From assembly GCA_028695735.1 (NCBI GenBank), contig JAQVIJ010000001.1, positions 237,081 to 301,080 on the forward strand: 64,000 nucleotides of DNA, written 5' to 3'. Positions 9,441 through 17,432 of the stretch are shown here, piece by piece. Source of the stretch: Deltaproteobacteria bacterium. Lineage in GTDB: Bacteria > Desulfobacterota > Dissulfuribacteria > Dissulfuribacterales > DYLC01. Made by a program: the position numbers and the translations under genes. Within the stretch, counting starts at the first letter, position 1. Every line of letters begins with the position of its first letter. Below the pieces are notes generated by a model, which worked only from the letters and a program-made list of their open reading frames with translations, was not told where the DNA came from and did not search any database.

Positions 9441-11021
9441 TTATTTATCCGATAGATCCGACGACCTATCGGAAAGTATCTTGTAACGCCGCAGGATATC
9501 AGGCCCTCTTCTGGATGCCTGCTCCCTATCAAGAATCAATCTATGCCCCTTACTGTCTTCGAACACATGAAATGCGCCCTTGTTGTTTTCTATCGCAGCT
9601 ATTACATCATTCAAATTACCTACATTGACTCCATTTACTGAGACAATAACTCCATCTAAGTATGTATGGTAACCTATATTGACATCATCAGCCAAAACTT
9701 TAGCCAGAATCACCACCTGCTTAAGCTTTTCAGATGGTTCACCATTTTCATAATAATTCAATAATTCAACCGGTGAATTTATGCGCCAATTGTCTTCATC
9801 TCCATATTCCTTCAGATAATTCAGAACAAGTGGAGTAAACACCAAACCTCCATATATATAATAAGTCGGCATATGGTCATACTGCATATTCGGCACGAGC
9901 CTTTCCATGCCTATGGCCTTGGTAAGAAGAATCGTAAAATGCTTCCTCTCACCATTGCGAACTATATCCACATTTACAGTATCCCCGATATGCTTCTGTT
10001 GCCAGATATATCCCAAAAAGGTCCTTTCGCCACGCCGGAACTCCACTGTGCCGTCCTCTTCAACAGCATATCCATCCAGCGCCACCACCACATCATCCTG
10101 AAAAATCAAACCCTCGGCAGGTGAATCAGGGAAAACCTTATTGACCAATGCGCCTGTTTCGCCAGGTTTCAGCCCAAAACGCTGTAAAAGGGCGGGATTT
10201 TCCATTTTTTGCATCTTGAGACCCAGCTCAGGGGTGCCGTGAAAGACCCCGTCCTTTTCAATATCTTGTAAAAAATGCTTAACGATGGAAGCCGGTATGA
10301 TGTATCCCACATTTTCAAATCCACGCTTCAGCATACCCTGGAATGCGACACCCACTACCTCATCACCCTTCAAAACAGGCCCGCCGCTGTTTCCGATATT
10401 GATAGAGGCATCGATCTGGCAGGCCAGCAGATATGCGCCGCTATGATTATAAACGATATGCTCTATGCGCGAGACCACTCCTTGAGTGATTCCCAAGCGG
10501 TCACCTCCCGCAGGGAAACCATACACCCCCACCTCATCACGAATTTCAGGCAGACTGCCTATGCGCAGCGGCACAATACCCTTAAAAAAATCTTCATCCT
10601 CAACCCTGAGCAATGCGAGGTCGGTTTCATGGGCTACATGTTCCACTCTGGCGGTATATTTGCGGGCCTGACCTGATTTTCGCACCTGCACAAAGGTCTG
10701 CCATGCAACTACATGGGCATTGGTCAGAATACGGTTGCCCTCTATAATGAAACCAGAGCCCTGCATGGATTGTTGCCCCTGCATCTGCCATGGTTCATGA
10801 AAATTTGCAGGGTTATAGGTGGAATAGACCTTTACGACGGCATCTTTTATGCTTTGAGCCTTGTCAAGGCTCAGACCTGTGGCCGCACAGGCATTTCCTG
10901 ACAGGCAGGCCGAAACCGGCAACAGCAATAGGACAATGGTGACGGCCGCAACGGCCCGAAGCATGCCCATACAGGCCACCGGCATACAGACAACCACCCT
11001 AAGAAAGAGGCTCGATATCAC
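9441..11021 (-). CDS. Exported trypsin-like serine protease with PDZ-like region (HtrA/DegP-like)
   Basis: Catalytic motifs TNAHVV (His), ETDLALLRV (Asp), GNSGGP (Ser); PDZ-like segments after the protease domain; N-terminal hydrophobic segment. Confidence 0.85.
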   Translation of the reverse strand: MISSLFLRVVVCMPVACMGMLRAVAAVTIVLLLLPVSACLSGNACAATGLSLDKAQSIKDAVVKVYSTYNPANFHEPWQMQGQQSMQGSGFIIEGNRILTNAHVVAWQTFVQVRKSGQARKYTARVEHVAHETDLALLRVEDEDFFKGIVPLRIGSLPEIRDEVGVYGFPAGGDRLGITQGVVSRIEHIVYNHSGAYLLACQIDASINIGNSGGPVLKGDEVVGVAFQGMLKRGFENVGYIIPASIVKHFLQDIEKDGVFHGTPELGLKMQKMENPALLQRFGLKPGETGALVNKVFPDSPAEGLIFQDDVVVALDGYAVEEDGTVEFRRGERTFLGYIWQQKHIGDTVNVDIVRNGERKHFTILLTKAIGMERLVPNMQYDHMPTYYIYGGLVFTPLVLNYLKEYGDEDNWRINSPVELLNYYENGEPSEKLKQVVILAKVLADDVNIGYHTYLDGVIVSVNGVNVGNLNDVIAAIENNKGAFHVFEDSKGHRLILDREQASRRGPDILRRYKILSDRSSDLSDK

Positions 11022-11715
11022 CGACGCCGGAAATCTTCTTTATTATCTTGGGGTTACCCCTGTATTGCACGGTCCCAGCCCCATCTACGGTGACATCCAG
11101 AAGTTTCACGGCGTGCACCACCGCCTCTCCAGCGCCGGTCATTTTAATGAATACATCATCAGCCCTAAGCCCCTCAGCCTTCACATCACCCGCACCCTTC
11201 ATATCTATCTGCAACCTTTGAACCCCACCTGAGAGGAAAACCGTACTGCTTCCGTCCATATCAAGGGTCAGATTATCCTTCAGGCCCTTCACATCAATAT
11301 CATTTGAACCATCCACCCTCAGCCTGTCCAGATGGACCATGGAAACCTTTACGGTCATGGGCGCACTTGTGCAGACTGAACGCCTTGTTCGAATGTAAAG
11401 GGTATCACCATCCACCTTGGTCTGAATATGAGGCACAATGTTCTCATCTGCTTCGATGGTAAGAGAAGGGGCGGACCCCGCCAGGATCTTTATATCGAAG
11501 GCCCCATCCGCCTGAATTTTAGAGACCGTTGAAGACATATCCCTTTTCTCTACCCTGGATACACCATTTCCCTCCACACAATTATTGCCTTGAATCACCA
11601 CAGCCATTCCATGAAATGGGAAAATCAAAAAACAAAGCAGGCAAAACGCGGTACAAAATACCCGTACCCCGTAATTCCCTTTATTTCTTCTGTTTGGATT
11701 TGCCGAAGTCATCAT
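10999..11715 (-). CDS. DUF2807 / head-GIN domain exported protein
   Basis: VSKIQADGAFDIKILAGSAPSLTIEADENIVPHIQTKVDGDTLYI...VDGSNDIDVKG...GAGDVKAEG pattern typical of GIN-domain autotransporter-adhesin-like proteins. Confidence 0.8.
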   Translation of the reverse strand: MMTSANPNRRNKGNYGVRVFCTAFCLLCFLIFPFHGMAVVIQGNNCVEGNGVSRVEKRDMSSTVSKIQADGAFDIKILAGSAPSLTIEADENIVPHIQTKVDGDTLYIRTRRSVCTSAPMTVKVSMVHLDRLRVDGSNDIDVKGLKDNLTLDMDGSSTVFLSGGVQRLQIDMKGAGDVKAEGLRADDVFIKMTGAGEAVVHAVKLLDVTVDGAGTVQYRGNPKIIKKISGVGDIEPLS

Positions 11716-12427
11716 CCTGGGCCCCCAAACCTTCAACTTCTATCATATCAGTATCCGACACGATCTTCTGACCCAACATATCCGACACATCACGCACATT
11801 CAAAACCATCTTGATGTAGGCATCGCCATTGGACTCCCATCCGAATTCTGTAATTTCAGCCAGAAAGAGTGTGGCCATAACCTTGGTGCGCACCACATCG
11901 GACTTTAACATATAATTTTCCACAGATGTCTCGCTCTCCAACTGGAACCCCACCAGCTGCTTCATAAGCTGCTTGTAGGCATCGATCTCAGCTGCACGCA
12001 ATGCCTTGAGAGGGCCTGCCTTTGATGGCGTGGATGTGCCGAAACCAACTCGTCTGAAGACCTTGTTGTTCAAGGGAATGACATCACCATTGACATTGGT
12101 TATCTGATCCAATGAAACACTGGCAACCGCCTTGGCGATATCCTGCTTGGGATCGTATGTAATCTCTTCGAATTTCACCCCTTTGAGCATGGCAGCGGTC
12201 TTGGACTCGGTCTTGCCCTCAAAATTTGCAGCCACCAGGTCCCTTACCTCTTCGGTAGCCCGCAATTTCAAACCATAGACGGTTTCCACCAGGGCACGTT
12301 CAGCGGTGACGCGAGCGGCATTGATGCTCATGATGCGGTTATTGCCGGCAACAGCCAGATTGGATACACATAACGCTGCTAACACCATCGCAATACTTAA
12401 GATCTTATGGGGAAATGATTGGCGCAT
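11681..12427 (-). CDS. Exported LPP20/FlgT-like protein
   Basis: Signal peptide; MKQLVGFQLESETSVENYMLKSDVVRTKVMATLFLAEI shares the G-x(6)-ET-VENY motif with two other ORFs in the cluster. Confidence 0.65.
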   Translation of the reverse strand: MRQSFPHKILSIAMVLAALCVSNLAVAGNNRIMSINAARVTAERALVETVYGLKLRATEEVRDLVAANFEGKTESKTAAMLKGVKFEEITYDPKQDIAKAVASVSLDQITNVNGDVIPLNNKVFRRVGFGTSTPSKAGPLKALRAAEIDAYKQLMKQLVGFQLESETSVENYMLKSDVVRTKVMATLFLAEITEFGWESNGDAYIKMVLNVRDVSDMLGQKIVSDTDMIEVEGLGAQDDDFGKSKQKK

Positions 12428-12950
12428 GGAGTTCCTCCTCTCTTATTGGAGTGGCAATCTGCCACCTGGATTTGTCATGATTAGTTAAAACGTAACGGCT
12501 TCCCAACCCGATGGACTCGTTTTTTACTTCTATCAAGCCTTGGGCCTGTATGTGAAATACGGGCCCAATGTCTTGCAGTTCTTCCCTTTTTTTTTCATAT
12601 CTTGTGGCCGTCTTTTTCTTTTGTGTGCCTGCTATATGGGCAGTTTTTCCCTTTATAGCAGGCTGTGATTGTGATATGTGGGGCAAGCGGATTGCTCCGC
12701 TGCCCTGCCTGACCTCCTGTTCAGTCACTCGAACCTCCGCCACTCCGTTTACATATCGCACATCTCCTTTGACGGAGATATGCCCGTCTTTGGGAACGGC
12801 TACCTGCGACAACGCCTTTGCGTTCAAGTCATTTAATTCCTTCACGGAATTATCGACCATAACCCTGTTCCCTGCATAAGCGGCCACAGACACAGAAAGG
12901 AACATGGCTGAGACCAAGAGTTGCACCGAATGTCTTTGAAAGATTTTCAT
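12405..12950 (-). CDS. Exported protein of unknown function
   Basis: Signal peptide MKIFQRHSVQLLVSAMFLSVSVAAYA; overlaps the next gene start; no recognised domain. Confidence 0.55.
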   Translation of the reverse strand: MKIFQRHSVQLLVSAMFLSVSVAAYAGNRVMVDNSVKELNDLNAKALSQVAVPKDGHISVKGDVRYVNGVAEVRVTEQEVRQGSGAIRLPHISQSQPAIKGKTAHIAGTQKKKTATRYEKKREELQDIGPVFHIQAQGLIEVKNESIGLGSRYVLTNHDKSRWQIATPIREEELHAPIISP

Positions 12951-12956
12951 GTCAGT

Positions 12957-14360
12957 TTACCAATCTGAATCACTCAGTATTCGGCCAATGGCCCTTGTAC
13001 TCTGAGTAGTAGGCCTTGCAGAGGCCGGCTGGGGCGCTGGAGCTGCCGCAACCGAAGCCTGGCGAGGCGCAGGCTGAGAAGCCGCCTTTGGAGCCGCTTG
13101 CATAGTGGTTTTGGGAGCAGATGCCTGTGGAGCTGGCGCTGCCTGAGGGGCAACTGCTACAGGTTGCTGTTGCGGAGCTGGCGCTGCAGGGGCAGGCTGA
13201 GGGGCTGCCTGTGCCTGTGGCACCACATCAGGCATCACCGCAGGACCACCCGCAGGTGCCTGACCGCCCGCAAGCATCAGTCTTCTTGCATAGGCGTTAT
13301 TGTCTATGGGAATAGTCATGTAGATCTTTGTCGCTGTCTCAACATCTATGGAGGGCCCGGCATTGGGGTTGAAGGTCCGCAGGGCATTCAATGTCCTTTG
13401 GTCCATAACGCCGTTCACTGGGACATCGTGACCATGCAGGAACAGCCATTCCTGCACCGCAGCTATGCGGTCCGGTTCAGACATCCTATAAAAACTCTTG
13501 GCGAATGCGGTCATAACCACATCATCCGGTAAGGCGTCATCGCCGAGCAGCCTCCAGTAAGGCAGCACCAAATGCTTGCCCACAATCTGTATCATACTGG
13601 CCTCCACCAGCAGACGGACGGCTGCATGGCGCCCCTGCACCTTTTTGATTGAACCCTTTCTGCCGAAGGATGCCCCGAAAAGTGTAATACCCAACTCCTT
13701 CTCCGCCATGGCCTTGTGTACCTCAATGCTGTTGGTGGTGTTCATTCGAGGGATACCTGCCATTGTTTTGAAATTAACAAGATTGAAATCCAACGTGATG
13801 CGTGAAAGCCCTGTTTTGTCCTCGTCTCTGTAATCAAATCCAACCTTGCTGGAAAGGTGCTTGGACACGTTAAAATCCGCCTCCATGCTGGCGTCATTGC
13901 CCTTACCCCTTGTTTCAAGCCCCCTGTCAAATTCAGTGATGCCACCAGTTACCACCACATCAGGAATCATCTTTGCATCAAAACTGGAGTATCCTGTCAC
14001 CATATTATTTTGTATAAAGGCAGGGTCATAGGGGATGTATATGACGTTTCCTCCAATGGCATTGAGGGAACTCTTGATCATCTCCGTGATATCACGGGGG
14101 ATCTCTCCACCAGTAGAACCAGAAGTGCCGGTATTGTCGCCGATGGGGTTGGCTTGTATCTTGAGCGCTCCGGTCCCGTATATCTCGGACATCAATCCCA
14201 GGTCCGAGAGGGCCTTGGTATAGGAAGTAACCTTTACCTGCGGCCCTGTCTCAGGCAGCTGGACATCCACCTTGGCAGGGTCTTCACATGACGCCAATAA
14301 AAAAAATGCGGCCAACACCAGCAATGGCCAACCTTTTCTCCCCTTGTTGGAATATATCAT
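12957..14360 (-). CDS. CsgG-like lipoprotein with peptidoglycan-binding-like segment and Ala/Pro/Gln-rich tail
   Basis: Lipobox FLLASC; CsgG-like body (IPDVVVTGGITEFDRG...ITLDFNLVNFKTMAGIPRMNTTNSIEVHK); AAVQEWLFLHGHDVPVNGVMDQRTLNALRTF resembles PG_binding_1; low-complexity C-terminus. Confidence 0.7.
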   Translation of the reverse strand: MIYSNKGRKGWPLLVLAAFFLLASCEDPAKVDVQLPETGPQVKVTSYTKALSDLGLMSEIYGTGALKIQANPIGDNTGTSGSTGGEIPRDITEMIKSSLNAIGGNVIYIPYDPAFIQNNMVTGYSSFDAKMIPDVVVTGGITEFDRGLETRGKGNDASMEADFNVSKHLSSKVGFDYRDEDKTGLSRITLDFNLVNFKTMAGIPRMNTTNSIEVHKAMAEKELGITLFGASFGRKGSIKKVQGRHAAVRLLVEASMIQIVGKHLVLPYWRLLGDDALPDDVVMTAFAKSFYRMSEPDRIAAVQEWLFLHGHDVPVNGVMDQRTLNALRTFNPNAGPSIDVETATKIYMTIPIDNNAYARRLMLAGGQAPAGGPAVMPDVVPQAQAAPQPAPAAPAPQQQPVAVAPQAAPAPQASAPKTTMQAAPKAASQPAPRQASVAAAPAPQPASARPTTQSTRAIGRILSDSDW

Positions 14361-14391
14361 AACGTCCCTCTCATTTTTTTGAGTCTTATAT

Positions 14392-14730
14392 TTATCTGTC
14401 TGTTACTACAGTTTTTTTGCCATGTCCTTCATCTATGATGTAGATATCTCTAATTTTTGAGCCAGCACCCACCAGGACGCTGTTTATATTGCCGCCCGTA
14501 GCTGCTGTTGCTGTATCTGTAGCGCTGGCCTTGCTGCCCCCACCTCCACTGGCAGCCGCCTTTGCCTTCATCTTTATGAAACTGATATTCTTTTCACTTT
14601 GGAATACCTGATCGCTTTTACTGATGGAGTCATCTGTATATTTGGAGATACCATCATCCATGTCATCCGCCATAGCAATGGATGCCCCAGCCAGAAAACA
14701 TAACCCTATTACTAACCAAAATACCTTCAT
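14392..14730 (-). CDS. Small exported Ala/Gly/Thr-rich protein
   Basis: Signal peptide MKVFWLVIGLCFLAGASIAMA; low-complexity AAASGGGGSKASATDTATAATGG core. Internal ATG at 14730 preferred over the ORF start. Confidence 0.6.
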   Translation of the reverse strand: MKVFWLVIGLCFLAGASIAMADDMDDGISKYTDDSISKSDQVFQSEKNISFIKMKAKAAASGGGGSKASATDTATAATGGNINSVLVGAGSKIRDIYIIDEGHGKKTVVTDR

Positions 14731-14816
14731 GTCAGGCTCCTGAAAGATATATATTAGGTAAGGGACAATATGCCCCTTACCTAATTCCATTACTGAAGCT
14801 TAATTCTCACACAAGC

Positions 14817-15644
14817 CTACTTTATGTCAACAGAGGCCATATCCGCTGTATTGCCAATACCCATAGCGACATTGGTTGCACCCTTGACATTGGCTTGATT
14901 GGTCACAGTGCCTTTTACATTGGAATTCTCGATATCCACCGAGCCCATGTTGGCCTTGTTGGCAATACCCATGGCAACATTGGTCGAACCCTTGATATCA
15001 GCCTTGTTGCTCACTGTGCCCTTAACATTGGATTTCTCGATGTCCACCGAGCCCATGTTGGCCTTGTTGGCAATACCCATGGCAACGTTGGTCGAACCCT
15101 TGATATCAGCCTTGTTGCTCACTGTGCCCTTGACATTGGATTCCTCTATGTTAACCGAGCCCATGTTGGCCTTGTTGGCAATGCCCATGGCAACGTTGGT
15201 CGAACCCTTGATGTTGGCCTGATTGCTCACTGTACCCTTGACATTGGATTTCTCGATATCTACCGAGCCCATGTTGGCCTTGTTGGCGATACCCATGGCG
15301 ACATTGGTCGAACCCTTGATATCAGCCTTGTTGCTAACTGTGCCTTTTACATTGGACTTCGCGATATCTACCGAGCCCATGTTGGCCTTGTTGGCAATAC
15401 CCATGGCAACGTTGGTCGAACCCTTGATGTTGGCCTGATTGCTCACCGTGCCCTTGACCTTAGAATCCTCAATGCCTACAGAGCCAACCCTCGCTTCATT
15501 GGCGATGCCCATGGCGACGTTGGTTGTGCCCGCCACATCCGCCTTGTTGCTCACCGTACCCTTCACATCAGATGCTGCAAAGGCCATGGAGGAACTTACC
15601 AAAAGAGCTGCCAAAACAAGAATCATTTTACCTTTCATTTTCAT
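14817..15644 (-). CDS. Exported 36-residue-repeat protein, 7 near-identical units
   Basis: Signal peptide then 7 units of NVKGTVSN(K/Q)A(D/N)IKGSTNVAMGIANKANMGSVDIE(K/N)S; paralogous to the 8467-9393 protein. Confidence 0.85.
   Translation of the reverse strand: MKMKGKMILVLAALLVSSSMAFAASDVKGTVSNKADVAGTTNVAMGIANEARVGSVGIEDSKVKGTVSNQANIKGSTNVAMGIANKANMGSVDIAKSNVKGTVSNKADIKGSTNVAMGIANKANMGSVDIEKSNVKGTVSNQANIKGSTNVAMGIANKANMGSVNIEESNVKGTVSNKADIKGSTNVAMGIANKANMGSVDIEKSNVKGTVSNKADIKGSTNVAMGIANKANMGSVDIENSNVKGTVTNQANVKGATNVAMGIGNTADMASVDIK
14820..15569 (-). repeat. Tandem 108-bp repeats (about 7 copies) inside the repeat-protein gene
   Basis: 108-nt units recur with high identity (e.g. ttggccttgttggcaatacccatggcaac[a/g]ttggtcgaacccttgat); encodes the 36-aa repeat. 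Confidence 0.9.
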
Positions 15645-15852
15645 GTTACTCCTTTTTAGTTTTTTGTTTTTTTATATTAAAAACAACTACTGCCGCCTCT
15701 CCATCCCATCCATACATTTGCTGGACCGAAAACAAATGCCAAGGACAACCAGGAGAGAATATCTTCAAAATTGATTCAGCTAAAAACAAACCCAAGCCTC
15801 AAAAAAAGAACATCTTGCCTCTGTACCCTCTTACCCCCTTTCCGGTCCCGTA

Positions 15853-15903
15853 TTATAGTTAAACAAAATTCAAAAAGCATTCTTTAATTTTGTTTAACTA
15901 TAA
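15853..15903. promoter_or_regulatory. Long perfect inverted repeat, candidate operator or attenuator
   Basis: ttatagttaaacaaaatt - 15 nt - aattttgtttaactataa (18-bp perfect arms) in the intergenic region between divergent genes 14817-15644(-) and 16062-16859(+). Confidence 0.55.
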
Positions 15904-16061
15904 AATAACAACACAAAAAAAATTGTCAAGAGATATTTACAACCCTGATAAAAAATAATTTATTTTTATTTACAGAATAGCAGTCCAGTGCAAAAAAATC
16001 TTCAAAATTAGTTTGACAGCATCCTAAGCTTATGTCAAGAAAAAAATGAAAGCGGAGCATT

Positions 16062-16859
16062 ATGAACATGCTGACCATCCTCAAAAGAAAAAGTGAAGCC
16101 CTTCAGCTGGCCAACACCCCGTTTCTTCATCTGCTACAGGAATTGATGGTAACAGGGCGACACCCTGCCATATGGCAACAGACAGCACGTGACCTGCTTT
16201 ACAAAATCATCGGCCACATAGCCATCGAAGAAGGCATGAAGGCCTTCAGCTCACGGGAAGACGAAGAAAAACTCAAAGAACATCTGCCCTATGCCATCTC
16301 AAACGCCCTGGACGAACTATCCCACAAGACACTCGGGCTCGCCAACACCAGAATGGATCCCGCTACGCAAACGACCGTCCTGTTTCTGTTCTTCAAGATT
16401 GTCGAATGGTTTGGGCAGAACTACAACAACCTATGTATTTACGGAGAAAAACCGGATGATGAGGGGTACAGGATGTATCAGACATGCAGAAACAAGGTGG
16501 ATATCGTAGCCGAAAAGGATGAAGTATGGCTTGAAATGGACGCCATTTGTAGAGAATGCGGCTACCCAGGACTTCTGGAAAACTCGATTTACGGCTGCAA
16601 GACATACTCGGCACAGGCGCTGTTGAGTATTCCATACAATCTCTTTTTTGAAAAAACAGTCCTCCAACCTGCGCCGGGAACAAGACAAGATCTGAAAACT
16701 AACCTCCTGGTCACCGCGTTCACCAAAACAGCGGACATCACATCAGTAGGAATTCGCTGCGACCAGCCGGAAAAGGATACACTCAACCATAACATCTATT
16801 CCACATTAGAGAAAAACATCCTGCGCTTTCTGAGAAAAAAACTCGAGGGTGCGGCCTAA
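16062..16859 (+). CDS. Hypothetical protein
   Basis: 265-aa ORF, plausible RBS (AGCGGAG), intrinsic terminator right after the stop; no recognised domain. Confidence 0.6.
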   Translation: MNMLTILKRKSEALQLANTPFLHLLQELMVTGRHPAIWQQTARDLLYKIIGHIAIEEGMKAFSSREDEEKLKEHLPYAISNALDELSHKTLGLANTRMDPATQTTVLFLFFKIVEWFGQNYNNLCIYGEKPDDEGYRMYQTCRNKVDIVAEKDEVWLEMDAICRECGYPGLLENSIYGCKTYSAQALLSIPYNLFFEKTVLQPAPGTRQDLKTNLLVTAFTKTADITSVGIRCDQPEKDTLNHNIYSTLEKNILRFLRKKLEGAA

Positions 16860-16861
16860 AA

Positions 16862-16899
16862 AAAACGGGTTGTGCGCCAAAATCCGCACAACCCGTTTT
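16862..16899. terminator. Bidirectional intrinsic terminator
   Basis: aaaacgggttgtgcg / cgcacaacccgtttt, perfect 15-bp arms, A-rich/T-rich flanks, between convergent ORFs. Confidence 0.85.
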
Positions 16900-16928
16900 G
16901 CACAATCTCACATCGAACAGATCAAGAG

Positions 16929-17345
16929 TCAGACACAGCCCTCACAAGAAACCTTGCAAGGGGTATCTGTGTCCTGCAAAGAGGACATCTTCTCGAACTT
17001 GGCCTTGCAATTCTGACGCACCTCACAAGGACAATTGGCGATTTCCCAGCATGGCACCAGACATAAAAGGCGTTTCAAACCCGGCATACTTATGCCCTCA
17101 TCATGTATCATGGAGCGCAGACAGGCGATCCAATCCATATCATTTTGTGAAAACAACCTTCTTGGCCCCACATACGAAGGCTTTATGAACCCCTCGGCCT
17201 CGTACAGCCGAAGGGTTCGAGGGTGTACATTCAGTATTCGGGCAGCCACTCCAATTGGATATATGGGCGTAGATGGGTCAGGAGTCGAGCCGCGGACTCG
17301 ACTGGCTGTATCGGATTTAGATATGTCTCGTTCTCGTGGCTTCAT
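16929..17345 (-). CDS. MerR-family transcriptional regulator with Cys-rich C-terminus
   Basis: IYPIGVAARILNVHPRTLRLYEAEGFIKPSYVGPRRLFSQNDMDWI is a MerR HTH; C-terminal CWEIANCPCEVRQNC...CKVSCEGCV. Confidence 0.85.
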   Translation of the reverse strand: MKPRERDISKSDTASRVRGSTPDPSTPIYPIGVAARILNVHPRTLRLYEAEGFIKPSYVGPRRLFSQNDMDWIACLRSMIHDEGISMPGLKRLLCLVPCWEIANCPCEVRQNCKAKFEKMSSLQDTDTPCKVSCEGCV

Positions 17346-17432
17346 TCTCAGTTCACTCCTTTGTTGCCTGATCTTATTCCATCAGCCGCATGACAACTGA
17401 CACACAGAGCCATAACCAGATTCAGTGTGGTG

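Noticed and set aside
14820-15569. CRISPR array
   Set aside because: Regular repeats but contiguous 108-bp units without unique spacers, and coding in frame.
14682-15659. 325-aa plus-strand repeat ORF (HVGLVGNTHGNVGRTLD...)
   Set aside because: Mirror of the 108-bp tandem repeat; every frame repeats when the DNA is tandemly repeated, and only the minus-strand frame has a signal peptide and RBS.
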